This document shows positions 25,629 to 33,869 of a stretch of 64,000 bases of DNA, in pieces. Each line of letters begins with the position of its first letter. Within the stretch, counting starts at the first letter, position 1. The notes beneath the pieces are model-generated. The model made no database searches. It saw only the letters and a list, made by a program, of their open reading frames with translations, and was not told the origin of the DNA. The position numbers were made by a program, and so were the translations under genes. This DNA is from Enoplosus armatus. Lineage: Eukaryota > Chordata > Actinopteri > Centrarchiformes > Enoplosidae. Location of the stretch: NCBI RefSeq assembly GCF_043641665.1, contig NC_092197.1, forward strand, positions 18,444,648 through 18,508,647, written 5' to 3'.

Positions 25629-25677
<49 letters not shown>

Positions 25678-27094
25678 ATTGCCTCCGCAGGTCTCAGCTG
25701 TGTTGCTTTGCAGAGTATTTCTGCCCTCTTGTGGCCAAAAAAGAAAACCGCTTTCTCTCTCTGCTTTATTTCATGCCATTATTTGTTTGACAATTTGTTT
25801 TGACATTTTGTTTCCTTTAATTTCTTAAGTCGTTTCTCTCATGTGCTCCATTCACACCAGTTTAAATGTAAATAGGACACGTAATACATCTGCCACATGT
25901 GTTCTTGTTCAGTCTCTCTTATTTGCTGCAGTAGTTTGCTACAGTTCGCACCAAGTAGTTTGAAATAAGAGACACAGCATTTAGCTTAACGGTGGTGACA
26001 TGTGTTCATGTGTCTCTGTTGATAACCCGTGATGATGTTTGTACCTGCAGGTTGTTCAGAGAGAGCCCCGGCCCTCCACAGGACGGACTGTACGGCATCC
26101 GAAACTCAGGAACCAAAACGGCAAAGGTACAAAATGAAAAAGCCGCTTAAAAATGATAGTTAAAAAGTTTCCTGCCCTCCTCTGCTGAAACTAGTGTCTC
26201 TACAGAGTTCTCTTGTAATCGTATAATCAACAGAACAGAAGTTACATTTAGCTCAGTCAGTCAGTTAAATCTATAGCCATGCTAGTGTGTAGTACCCAAT
26301 TCATGACCAAACACCTGCCAAACTACAATTCCCATCAGCCTCAACTGCTCCCTGTGTTTAGCAAATGGCAGCAGGCTAAACTCAGACAGTGAACATAGCA
26401 TTATACAATAACTTTATAGTAGCTCAAATGAGAATATCGCTCAGCTATAATGCAGCCTTATGGAGAGACAAACTAACAGTTCAAGCAGTGTTATAAAAAA
26501 CTAAAATCCTTGTCAATGCCTTGTCTCGTGCTCCCAGCTCTTTGACGTCCACATTAGGGTTTTTTTTTGAATGATGCCGCTTTCTGAAAACAAACCTAAA
26601 ATACCTTTTTTAGAATGAATTACCCAATAATGTCCTATACTTTAATAGTAAATACTCACAAAAGGTCAGCGCAGGTAGGCAGAAGCAGGTAACAGTCCTA
26701 TCTCTTGTTCTGATGGCCTCTGTGATACTGATGTGAAAGTCATCAACATCGCCTGATCCCGACGAGTCCTAATGAAGCAATGTCGGTGTGTTGTCCAGGT
26801 GCTGGTGGTGTGGGATGTTGGCATAAGTAAAGCCAGAAACTACCGACTGTTTGCAGAGGTAAGAAATGTCATGCTTTGACTGCATATGAAGTAAATTGGG
26901 CGTAATGAAAATGTAACATTCACAGTAATAACTGTGTGTTGTTTTTTTTTCGACAGGAGGACCGGATTTTTCTGGACAGCGAAGTGACCTTCCCCAATCT
27001 GCCCGTTCTGATCGAACACTACTTCACCCATCCTCTCCCCCACCACGGCTCGCTGTGCCTGCAGAAGCCCTACACGAAGACCCTGAGCACCTGA
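12509..27094 (+). CDS. sh3bp2: SH3 domain-binding protein 2 (whole spliced coding region)
   Basis: Intracellular adaptor of tyrosine-kinase signalling. Family knowledge: the PH domain binds phosphoinositides, proline-rich motifs bind SH3 domains of kinases such as Abl/Src, the SH2 domain binds phosphotyrosine partners, and tankyrase binding marks the protein for RNF146-dependent turnover. Coding exons are 12509-12609 or 19706-19809 (alternative first exons), then 20717-20856, 20968-21070, 21669-21786, 21902-21969, 23328-23413, 23531-23608, 24422-25163, 25269-25392, 25569-25624, 26051-26126, 26799-26858 and 26957-27094. All junctions are GT..AG and keep frame. The form starting at 20721 has 594 residues, against 561 for the usual human form as I recall it. 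PH is at about residues 26-130, proline-rich 197-443, tankyrase motif 445-450 and SH2 about 488-588. Identity rests on the strong match of the PH, tyrosine and SH2 segments to human SH3BP2. Confidence 0.95.
13738..13830 (+). mobile_element. hAT-like terminal sequences (two nested ends)
   Basis: Position 13738 begins 'cagtggtgggaaaagtac', which resembles the end of a widespread fish element whose opposite end (CCACCACTG) is at 53181-53189. It is interrupted at 13755 by 'cagtgtttcccatacat', resembling the terminus of another hAT-type element. The interior to about 14240 is too diverged to assign. Confidence 0.4.
14282..14395. repeat. G9 run and CT-rich microsatellite
   Basis: A poly-G run near 14289-14298 is followed by an interrupted (CT)n tract to about 14390, inside the sh3bp2 intron. 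Confidence 0.8.
14483..14701. repeat. Paired (GT)n microsatellites
   Basis: Two (GT)12-15 runs at about 14483-14507 and 14672-14701, separated by about 165 bases of unique sequence. Confidence 0.9.
15690..16270 (+). mobile_element. Abundant teleost interspersed repeat, near full length
   Basis: The wording matches a very common percomorph repeat, including 'gacgtcacccattggtttg', 'gtgaccatatttggacgag' and 'gaagaagacttgaaactagc'. I can follow it for about 580 bases with internal scrambling near 15840-15900. No open frame is present, consistent with a non-autonomous element. I do not assign a family name. Confidence 0.7.
16395..16480 (-). mobile_element. tRNA-derived SINE head (possible)
   Basis: On the minus strand the sequence reads 'gtggtcaga' (box A-like) followed about 30 bases later by 'ggtcatgggtttgattcc'. 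The latter is box B-like, with one change from GGTTCGATTCC. This is the internal RNA polymerase III promoter layout of tRNA-derived SINEs. No complete cloverleaf can be drawn, so it is not a tRNA gene. Confidence 0.45.
17287..17332. repeat. (GT)23 microsatellite
   Basis: A perfect dinucleotide run within the sh3bp2 intron. Confidence 0.95.
18163..18324. repeat. (GT)14 and (CA)20 in inverted arrangement
   Basis: (GT)14 at 18163-18190 and (CA)20 at 18285-18324 are reverse complements separated by about 95 bases. A transcript could fold them into a hairpin. They lie in the sh3bp2 intron, away from exons. Confidence 0.9.
19082..19326. repeat. (AC)40 and (CA)20 microsatellites
   Basis: A perfect (AC)40 at 19082-19161 is followed by a CT run and (CA)20 at 19287-19326. 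Both lie 380-620 bases upstream of the proximal sh3bp2 first exon. Confidence 0.95.
19458..19534. repeat. GA-rich leader tracts
   Basis: (GA)n runs at about 19460-19498 and 19518-19532 fall in the likely 5' leader or core promoter of the proximal first exon. GA arrays often mark TATA-less promoters. Whether they are transcribed is unknown. Confidence 0.7.
19632..19727 (+). other. sh3bp2: Overlapping upstream ORF in the sh3bp2 proximal leader
   Basis: The ATG at 19632 opens a 31-codon frame that ends at TAG 19725-19727, 22 bases beyond the main ATG at 19706 and out of frame with it. If the proximal leader is transcribed through here, ribosomes using it would bypass the 19706 start and could favour the downstream ATG at 20721. 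Confidence 0.5.
19706..19809 (+). CDS. sh3bp2: sh3bp2 proximal alternative first coding exon
   Basis: The ATG at 19706 has an excellent context (CCGCCATGG). The frame begins [16 protein letters not shown] and ends ..INKRLNR before the donor 'aggagGTAGGC' at 19810. It ends in phase 2 and joins 20717 to give ..LNR-R-T-M-S-S. The first ~20 residues are hydrophobic (Leu/Ala/Val), but there is no convincing signal-peptide cleavage context, and the rest of the protein is cytosolic. It adds 36 residues ahead of the exon 2 Met, giving a 630-residue form. Human SH3BP2 is also known to have N-terminally longer isoforms. Confidence 0.75.
20072..20133. repeat. (GT)31 microsatellite
   Basis: A perfect run, complementary to the (AC)40 at 19082-19161 about 0.9 kb upstream, with the proximal first exon between them. 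Confidence 0.95.
20237..20262. repeat. (GT)13 microsatellite
   Basis: A perfect dinucleotide run in the intron before the first common sh3bp2 exon. Confidence 0.95.
20717..20856 (+). CDS. sh3bp2: sh3bp2 exon 2: start of PH domain
   Basis: The first common exon. Acceptor 'ctggcag' at 20716, donor 'aaatGTGAGT' at 20857 (phase 1). It contains the Met at 20721 (A at -3) that starts the 594-residue form, then [19 protein letters not shown] and GYLHKKGG, the first strand of the PH domain. Nearly every residue from WPVPM to HKKGG matches the human protein as I know it, which makes the identification secure. Confidence 0.93.
20968..21070 (+). CDS. sh3bp2: sh3bp2 exon 3: PH domain core
   Basis: Reads [19 protein letters not shown] and [12 protein letters not shown], central PH strands. 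Acceptor 'ctcacag' and donor 'aacagGTCAGT'. Enters in phase 1 and leaves in phase 2. Confidence 0.94.
21669..21786 (+). CDS. sh3bp2: sh3bp2 exon 4: PH domain
   Basis: Reads [20 protein letters not shown] and [15 protein letters not shown], covering the later strands and the start of the C-terminal helix of the PH domain. Acceptor 'cgacag', donor 'aggagGGTGAGA' read as agg|GTGAGA, ending in phase 0. The following 115-base intron carries a (TA)n run at 21815-21842. Confidence 0.94.
21902..21969 (+). CDS. sh3bp2: sh3bp2 exon 5: end of PH domain
   Basis: Reads [18 protein letters not shown], the C-terminal PH helix including its invariant Trp. Acceptor 'cttttacag', donor 'caagGTAACT' (phase 2). 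Confidence 0.93.
21970..23327 (+). other. sh3bp2: sh3bp2 intron 5
   Basis: 1.36 kb. A/T-rich in places, with poly-T runs near 22326 and 22447-22467. No recognised repeat family and no coding sequence. Confidence 0.7.
23328..23413 (+). CDS. sh3bp2: sh3bp2 exon 6: PH-to-linker segment
   Basis: Reads [18 protein letters not shown] then NAED. The DSFYG motif matches human DTDSFYGAVE. Acceptor 'ccgcag', donor 'gatgGTAAGA' (phase 1). This begins the flexible acidic linker after the PH domain. Confidence 0.92.
23414..23641 (+). repeat. sh3bp2: Alternating (AC)n / (GT)n / (AC)n tracts around sh3bp2 exon 7
   Basis: The 117-base intron before exon 7 holds (AC)13 at about 23432-23458 and (CT)8(GT)11 at 23491-23528, the latter abutting the acceptor AG. 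A third run, (CA)9-10, lies at about 23623-23641, only 14 bases after the exon 7 donor. The central GT tract can pair with either AC tract. Confidence 0.9.
23531..23608 (+). CDS. sh3bp2: sh3bp2 exon 7: acidic tyrosine segment
   Basis: Encodes DYGE, a run of acidic residues (174-183), then YLKPDSD. It corresponds to the human region with phosphorylated Tyr174 and Tyr183; here the tyrosines are residues 172 and 184 of the 594-residue form. The acceptor is unusual: (GT)11 runs directly into the AG, with the pyrimidine tract displaced upstream. Length is 78 bases, phase 1 on both sides, so skipping would preserve the frame. Confidence 0.88.
23609..24421 (+). other. sh3bp2: sh3bp2 intron 7
   Basis: 0.8 kb with (CA)n at 23623-23641 and 23897-23930. 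It ends in the strong acceptor 'ttttttttacctcttcag'. An open frame crosses its last 200 bases into exon 8 but shows no homology. Confidence 0.75.
24422..25163 (+). CDS. sh3bp2: sh3bp2 exon 8: long proline-rich region
   Basis: A single 742-base exon (residues 197-443). It opens with [15 protein letters not shown], matching the human PPAYPPPPVP block. Many PxxP clusters follow, including two PPPPLP/PPPPPP-type runs, several with flanking basic residues as in SH3 ligands. These are the expected docking sites for SH3 partners. The middle is poorly conserved in wording, as usual for disordered linkers. Donor 'cttcaGTAAGT' (phase 2). A long minus-strand frame over the same bases is only the shadow of the proline codons. 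Confidence 0.9.
25269..25392 (+). CDS. sh3bp2: sh3bp2 exon 9: tankyrase motif and tyrosine site
   Basis: Acceptor 'ccccccag' at 25268. The split codon makes Q444, then RASPEG (residues 445-450), QSF and, at the end, [15 protein letters not shown] fits the tankyrase-binding pattern R-x-x-P-x-G; the human motif is RSPPDG, whose Arg415, Pro418 and Gly420 are the cherubism positions. Y483 corresponds to the human DYEKV tyrosine and, followed by E-N-V, fits a Grb2-type pY-x-N site. Donor 'gaatGTAAGA' (phase 0). Confidence 0.92.
25526..25549. repeat. sh3bp2: (GT)12 just upstream of sh3bp2 exon 10
   Basis: A perfect run followed by a T-rich tract and 'ttgcag', giving a (TG)mTn layout immediately before the acceptor at 25568. 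Confidence 0.95.
25569..25624 (+). CDS. sh3bp2: sh3bp2 exon 10: entry to SH2 domain
   Basis: A 56-base exon reading [18 protein letters not shown], matching human VPLPNSVFVNTTES. Donor 'gaaaaGTATGA' (phase 2) is weaker than its neighbours. It is flanked by (GT)12 upstream and (AC)23 five bases after the donor. Skipping would shift the frame. Confidence 0.92.
25630..25675. repeat. sh3bp2: (AC)23 just downstream of sh3bp2 exon 10
   Basis: A perfect run starting six bases after the exon end, complementary to the (GT)12 on the other side of the exon. Confidence 0.95.
25676..26050 (+). other. sh3bp2: sh3bp2 intron 10, remainder
   Basis: About 375 bases of A/T-rich unique-looking sequence ending in 'gtacctgcag'. 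No feature identified. Confidence 0.75.
26051..26126 (+). CDS. sh3bp2: sh3bp2 exon 11: SH2 phosphotyrosine pocket
   Basis: Reads [19 protein letters not shown] and [13 protein letters not shown] is the counterpart of the SH2 FLVRES strand; its Arg, residue 521 of the 594-residue form, is the phosphate-binding arginine and is intact. Human reads GLYCIRNS. Acceptor 'cctgcag', donor 'aaagGTACAA' (phase 0). Confidence 0.94.
26127..26798 (+). other. sh3bp2: sh3bp2 intron 11
   Basis: 0.67 kb. The part around 26270-26350 ('ctacaattcccatcagcctc') resembles wording seen in dispersed fish repeats, but I cannot assign it. No coding sequence. Confidence 0.55.
26799..26858 (+). CDS. sh3bp2: sh3bp2 exon 12: SH2 domain
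   Basis: Twenty codons, [20 protein letters not shown], matching human VLVVWDETSNKVRNYRIF. Both boundaries are phase 0, with acceptor 'tgtccag' and donor 'gagGTAAGA'. Confidence 0.95.
26957..27094 (+). CDS. sh3bp2: sh3bp2 exon 13: end of SH2 domain and stop
   Basis: Reads [33 protein letters not shown] and [12 protein letters not shown], then stop TGA at 27092-27094. [16 protein letters not shown] aligns with human MVEHYHTHVLPSHQSL. Acceptor 'tcgacag'. The protein ends eleven residues after the last SH2 strand, as in the human protein. Confidence 0.95.
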   Translation, partial: EDRIFLDSEVTFPNLPVLIEHYFTHPLPHHGSLCLQKPYTKTLST

Positions 27095-28870
27095 TCAACG
27101 CAGCCAACTTGCCAAAAAATGCCGCTGAAACCAAAGAAGAACGGAGAGTAGGGGCGCCTCTGCAGCTGAAATCCATCTCGGTCAACAGGTCGTACCTCTC
27201 ACTGTTCAGTGGAAAAGAAAGCAGATCATTTTCGCCTGCTGCTGCACCAGAATTGCACCATAAACCTTCATGTTAAACACCAGGGGCTGTAACTCCTCTA
27301 AAATCCGGGGCTGCTTGCACACCAGGTATTGAAAAGAAACCATTAGCGATCAAGAGTCAATGGAACATTATTTAAGACTAGACTCTTATCTCAATACAGC
27401 GTCCTCATCCTCTTTTGTGCACTGAAAACATCAGTTACTGTAAATTTAGAAGGAGGTTTTAGTTCATGACAAAGATGAACCTTAGGGAATCTAGCAAACT
27501 CTCTAATTAAGCAGACACCTGCTCTGTTTTTGACACATTCCTGCTGCTTTATGCAAAATGGAGAATCCGCGTGAACCGATAAGTGCCAAAGTGACGAAGC
27601 CAGATGTTTTTCGTGCTAGGAGGGACTGTGCCACCAAATGACAGCGAAAAAAAAAAAAAGGTCCAGCTTTAGATCCAGGTTCATGTGGGATCCAGGGTGT
27701 GTTTTCCTTTGGGTCCGTCCTGATGCAGAAGTAGTCCCTTGTTGTGTGATGCATTCCAAGTACCGAAATAAGACTGCAAGCTCAGATGGCCGGGGGGGGG
27801 GGGGTTCACATAAAGGACAATTAAGTCTCATCAACCTTACAGCATTACAGTTCCATTCAGATGACGGCAAGAAACAAACTGCTGTAGAAGCACGTCAGCC
27901 TGCTGTATGTCAGACAGACTATTATTTTGAAAGGTTCATACTCGGTAAAGGATTTCTCCAAATCACAAAAGGATAGATTTAATATTTCTCTTTGCAATGT
28001 CAGATATGTGCTATTGTTCCAAGTCTGATCAAGATGAACAGGTTTGTGATTAATAGATAACCGTCTCTGGGGGTTCGGCCGGAACTGCGTATAGTTCATA
28101 GTCAACTTTTTCGTGTCTGTAGAATGTTGTCAGTCCTAAAAACTAACTCGTGGGTGCCAACGCCTGGACTGGTGTGAGACAGTGGTGAATTGTGAGAAGC
28201 CATACTGACCTGCGCGTTGACGTTTTTCAGACATGGAACACTTACTCACCATGTGCCCCGTGACCATTCAAATCTGGCCAGTTTCAGGACCGAATGACAC
28301 TAAAGTCGTGTCATCCCAAACAGACGCAGATACGCTGAACCTCAAGCGGCAAAGTCCACGAATGAGGGGGCAGCACCTGTATATTATATATTTCACAAAC
28401 CTTCAGCCTCTTGTCCAGACTTTGACCCTCTAACACCCCTCACGTGTACTGTGCCGAGTCCAAAAACTGTATTGAGTGGTGATTTCTGACTCCCAAGGAC
28501 TCGCAACACTGTATGTCGCTCCCTTTTTAATTTTGTTATTTCACTACATTAGAAAAAGTGCAGCACAAGAGCCAATTTAGGCTCAAATGTTTTACTTTTT
28601 CTAATTTAGTAAAATAGAAATTCTAAAAGGAGCGTTCCACCAGACCGCAACTGGTGCAACAGGTCAGACTGAACATGAAGAAGTCTGATTTTTTTTTCTT
28701 TTGTTGTTGTTGTTGTTGTTGTTGTTGTATTCTGCAAATACAGTTTGTACAGCACTGACTTGAATGCTGTAAATCACTCTATATTTATATGTAAATGCTG
28801 TATGTACTGTAAAAACCGTGCCTGTAAAAATGTAAATATATTATTTTCTAAAGATATATATGTTGAGAGT
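27095..28870 (+). other. sh3bp2: sh3bp2 3' untranslated region (end uncertain)
   Basis: No AATAAA was seen for about 2 kb after the stop codon. ATTAAA variants occur at 29265-29270 and 29298-29303. A/T-rich sequence near 28780-28870, including 'tgtaaata' at 28831-28838 (a match to the Pumilio site UGUANAUA), has the look of a 3' UTR end. The (TTG)n run at about 28703-28728 is internal. Exact cleavage site unknown. Confidence 0.45.
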
Positions 28871-31800
28871 GTATAAAGGATTACACAGAGCCACCTGTTA
28901 CCTATCTCCTTTTTTCATCTCTGTATCTCAACTCAGGTTTGAGCATCGTGACCGCACTTTAACAGCTGTCACCCAATGTAAAAGGGTTAGATAGATAGAT
29001 GATTATTTTGATTATCAATTATTCATTTTGTCTCTAAAACGTCAGAAAATACTGAAAACCAAGACACATAAAACCCAGATGACCCTTGTTTGTACAGAGT
29101 CGCTGTGATTGGCTAGTTACGTGCTAGCTGACCCTGATTGGTTGTTTGATTCAGACCGCGTCCAGTTTAAAAAAAAAAAAAAAAAAATGAAATCCAAAGG
29201 GGTGGGTGCTCACAGACACACTTTTTTTCTTTTCTTTTTTTTTTTTTTTTAAAGGAATCCTTCAATTAAATATTGTTAGTGACATGCAATGGGCAAAATT
29301 AAAATGAAATAATCTTCCTCACTGCAGCTTTAAGTTTTCAGTCTCCGCTTGCAACAGCGTGTTACAGCCATAATGGGCTCATCACTCTTCCCAGTGGCCG
29401 AAGAGCAGAAAGCAACCACTGCAGATACAGTTTGGTGAGAACCACAGTTGTAGTGGTTGTTTTTTTTCCCCTCAATTGGCCACAAGGAGTAGCAATGAGC
29501 CCTTTCCCAACTCGAAAGCAACCAAAGAAAAAAACGTCACATTTATGCCTCATCTGAAGTGTTTTCAAACCGTATGTTTTGGTTTAAAAAGAGAAAAGGC
29601 TTAAAGGATAAAGAACTAACTGGCTGGTTTGGCAAATGCACGTCTGCTTCTTCTATGGGAAGCATCCGGCGCTGTCTCCCACGCAGTGGAAAAGACAGTC
29701 CAAAAAGGGGCTACAAGTGAGCCCTTTGCTGCCAATTTGCCAACCACAGTACTGCAATTTAAAATAATAATGTTCCCTATAAACATCCATTATAAAAGAG
29801 ATGTCTGTAAAGCTACTGACAGGACGCCGTAAACTGCAACAAATGTCAATTTGAGCTCTTTGTATTGTGAATTTTTAATCCATGAGGGTTTTCGTATTTG
29901 CAAACCTTTCCCAGATCTTAAAGTGGCTATTTTCTTTATTCTATTAGTTTGAGTACCGGGACGTAGGACCAAAAACAACGACAGCAAGCTTCCCAGAAAT
30001 TAATCAGCAGATACATCTGAGGTGAGGTGTCGGAATTGGTATGAGGCAAGAAGAAGGTGCAACCCTACAGTGAAAGCAGGTATCAGTTAGGGCTGTTGAG
30101 GCCACAGGGCTGAACTGTTTGTGAGACTGAATACCATCGCATGTCAACCCCTAATGCTCTCAGCGTCCTGTGAACAACGTCAGTTCCTCTGGAGCTTTTG
30201 GACCACTGTTCAAGGGAGGTTTGTACCGCAAATGCTTCTTTAAGAACTAGGACGTCCCAGTGAGGTAAATGCTCTGTGTTGCACATGTGCCAACAGCAAG
30301 AAGATTTCCAGATGAGTGTAATCGGCTTTGAGTGTCGCTGTCTGTGGTGCTGAACAGCACTCGTGGTCCAAAGAGAGCACGCAGAGATCGCAGCATGTTT
30401 CCAAACCGATCACTGACCGGATTAGGAAACGGAATTTTGATCCACCCGTCCATGGATTCATCTTCACGGAAATCCTCACTGTTTCTGCTTTATTCCAGTC
30501 ATTTAGTTTCAAGGTAAAATGGGAAACTTTTTAGAATTTCACAGTGTGGAAGGTCGAACCAGACACACCTTCCTTCTGGTTTTAGTCCACATGGAAGGAG
30601 GGATGACAAGTTTGCGGTTGCTTTCTCACTGTTTCAGGTGAAATATATTACTTTAATGCATTTCAGTGTTGTGGTTTCAGTCGTTTCACACAAAGTTACA
30701 GCTCATTTTGGAATCATTCTGGTGCGGCATGAAATCGCAGCAGAACCTCCTCTCCCTTCTCTGAGGGCTAAGCAGAGAAAAGAAAGATCCTAAAGAGAGC
30801 GTGCTCACAGCTCTCCTTCACAGAGAGATAAAGAAGCTCCCCCTTTGGCTACAAACATCTTCAGAAACCTGCCCCAGATCTGGGCATGATTACATATCTG
30901 CTTTCAGCCAGCGGTGAGAGTCCCCGCAGCTTCCTGGTGAGACGAGGATAAAGCCGTTTGCGGGAAGAGTCGATATCTGTAGGCTGTGTGCAGTTCTCCG
31001 CCTCGTGAATGACGCTTCTCTGCTGGATTTTAACATACACACATTTTTCCATGACGGGATGAAAAGGAAAAACTAAACCTGGTTTTATAAAGCCACCTGT
31101 AGCTGAGTCCCTTTGTTTTTCTCCCATTTTTTGTTCTGAATCTCAGTTGTTTTTGATAGATTTGCTTCTACATAGCCAACTGGATCTTATATGGAAAACC
31201 AACTTTTGATTGGGGGGTGGCTTAAATAGAGCCATCTGGTACTGTCAATGTTCACCTTGGGTTTTATGCCGGTGGATGATGTGCAGTGACATCTACCTGC
31301 CATGTTTAATTAGAGATTATTGACAGCACACAAAATCATCAGCTTTCCAGAAGCAGCCAATCAGCTTGCAGCCACCGCAGACGGGTTAGTCACATGGTGG
31401 TTTATTTGAAAGTATTTTTCTCTTTCCACACTCCATTTTCGTTGGTCTTGGTGCAAAATAAATCTAAACCTGTGTGTGTAATAGAGATGTCCCTTCATAT
31501 CTCTCAGCACCTGTAAACATGGAGTCGCTGCACTGCAAGACATTGGTTTAAAAATGTGAGTTAAGTGAGCCAAACAAATCATTTGTTCAAAGTGGGCTCA
31601 TGAGTTTGTGGACTGTAAAACTCAATAACTCTTGCTCCTGTATTGCCCCTATACAGATAAACATTAAAACACCTTTTCATTCTTTTCAGAGGGAACAACC
31701 ATGACTCATCTTAACAAGCTTCAATTATATACATTTTCATTCTTCAACCTACAAGACAGGAGGCTCTCTGGAGAGTTTTAACTCCCAAACCACGCATTTA

Positions 31801-31929
31801 AAAACGTGGGTGTAGTGAACGCTCAGTAGTATATTCATATTATGTTATTTACAATTAATTTCCAGTCACATGACTTCAAGTCACAAGATCTTGGTTGCAA
31901 GTTCTGAAATTGATTAATTATATGTATAT

Positions 31930-32135
31930 TAAAGGAATAGTTTGACATTTTGTGAAATGTGCTTATTTGCTTTCTGACCACTCTCATCTTTGTGCACTAA
32001 ACATCAAGCCAGAGCCAGCAGGTGAGCTTAGCTTAGCATAAAGACTGGGAGATGGGGAGGAAATAGCCAGCCTGGCTACGTACAAACTTTTATAAAATGT
32101 GCATTCCAACGCAAGGCATTTGTATTATTGACTCC
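31930..32135 (+). mobile_element. Teleost interspersed repeat
   Basis: Begins 'aaaggaatagtttgacattt' and continues through 'gccagagccagcaggtgag' and 'cttagcataaagactggga', wording I recognise from a very common percomorph repeat. No coding capacity. I do not assign a class. Confidence 0.65.
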
Positions 32136-32753
32136 GCTGTGTTTTGCTGCCGCGCAATGCAGCATCATCCATCAACGCACTCCGATGGCCAGTCAGACAT
32201 GGGCAAACACACATTCCTGGCAGATTACTTTGTCAACTGTAATTTGACTGTTTGACCAGCCACCATCACCACAACGGAGGTACAAAATGATTCTCACTGT
32301 TATAACTACGAGAGCTGTAAAATCCTGTTTCATAGGATTATAAACCACTATGCAGTGTTTTGGTGTCAGATAAGATAAGCCTTCAAACTCATGGGTTTAT
32401 TACTCAAACTGGTATTGCTGTATTGGATTCCACTACCTCATGGTTACCTGCAGCAACACACACACACAAACCAACTGCTAATGATGTTAAACCCCCATTA
32501 AGGATGAAATGTTTGTTGATTTCACTAAATCCTGGTTAATAATAATGTGAAAAAGAATCTTTTACTGATTGGTACTGACCAACAGCTGCCCTGGGAAAAT
32601 AAAAACTCGACTTATTGCTCCTCTAATTCTTTCACACCAGTTGTACAGCTGATTATCAAGTGAAATACGCTGATGGAAGTCATCTTCACTGTTCAGGACC
32701 CTGCTGGTGAGCCGGCAAATAATGTTTTTTTCCCCAGTTGTATTTCATAAGCA

Positions 32754-32890
32754 ATGTGTGTGTGTGTGTCTGTGTGTGTCTGTGTGTGTTAGTGTGTGTT
32801 TAGAGGTGACTGCAAGAAAGAGATTACGACAGTCAGAGAGAGAGAGAGAGAGAGAGACGGAGACACTTCATCATACAGAATTGTACAGTG

Positions 32891-32947
<57 letters not shown>
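32754..32947. repeat. GT / GA / (GT)27 microsatellite cluster
   Basis: An interrupted GT run (32754-32799), a GA run (about 32837-32856) and a perfect (GT)27 (32894-32947). Confidence 0.9.
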
Positions 32948-32949
<2 letters not shown>

Positions 32950-33869
32950 TTTTTTCAGGGAATGTAAAAATCTGGGACAGAATGAGCCTTGGGGTGTATC
33001 AGCAGCCATCAGCCATCACTGAAGACGAGGTTCAATCCTCTGATAAGAACTCCGAGAGCCTATGAAACCTGGCAGCACGCAGCTCTCTGGAAAATCCAAA
33101 GGCCTGGTGATCAAAATGGGGAGAAATAGCATCAGACAGACAAGGGGGGAGAAAATGTACGAGCTGAGTTTAGTTCCAAGATTTGGCATTTGCCCTTTGA
33201 AAAAAAAAAAGGAGACATCTGCTCTTACAAAATGATCGGCAATAAAAACCAAAACTAAACATATGGTGCTTGCGAGGCGGTGGGTACTTTAAGTCTTTAG
33301 CGGCCAACATGATAACACATTTGAGCCTCTATAATTCTGACATATTGAATGATTCAGCTTCAGGTAACTGTGACTTGGATAAAATACATAACGCATCTCA
33401 AAACATATATCAGACCAAAAGGCCGCTCCCCCCCCCCATTTGCAAGGTCCTGTCATGTGCCATTACCCTGTCATTTCCACTTGGGGTCACAGCAGCCTTT
33501 GTTTAGCATGTTTAGATTTAAACTGAAATCAGACTGCTGTGATTGGCTAAAATGAAAATCTGGAACAGAAAAATAAAGAGATGCATTGTAAGTTAATCAG
33601 TAAGTGTAAGCTATATGTTTGGACACGTGGATATTGCAACTCGCAAGTTATCAGAAAGTGATGAGTTCTGATCATTGATTAATTGATTTCCAATCCAGTA
33701 AAAGACCTCTTCATACCTTACTGATGATCTATCTACCTATCTATAAATAGTATCGATAAATGATGCGGGTGGTGAAGGGTTAACAATGTGCCAAAGACGT
33801 ACTGAAGGAGGGGGAAAAAAAAAAGAAAAAGAATCCTCCTCAGCTGTGACGGGCTCTGTGTAGAAGCAG

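Larger units (their letters stand above)
28871..33869. other. Intergenic DNA between sh3bp2 and vldlr
   Basis: No supported gene. It contains a fragment of the dispersed 'family B' repeat near 28985-29065, poly-A and poly-T runs near 29170-29250, a teleost interspersed repeat at 31930-32130, (GT)n and GA tracts at 32755-32947 and a poly-C run near 33430. It separates the sh3bp2 stop from the vldlr leader by under 7 kb. Confidence 0.6.
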
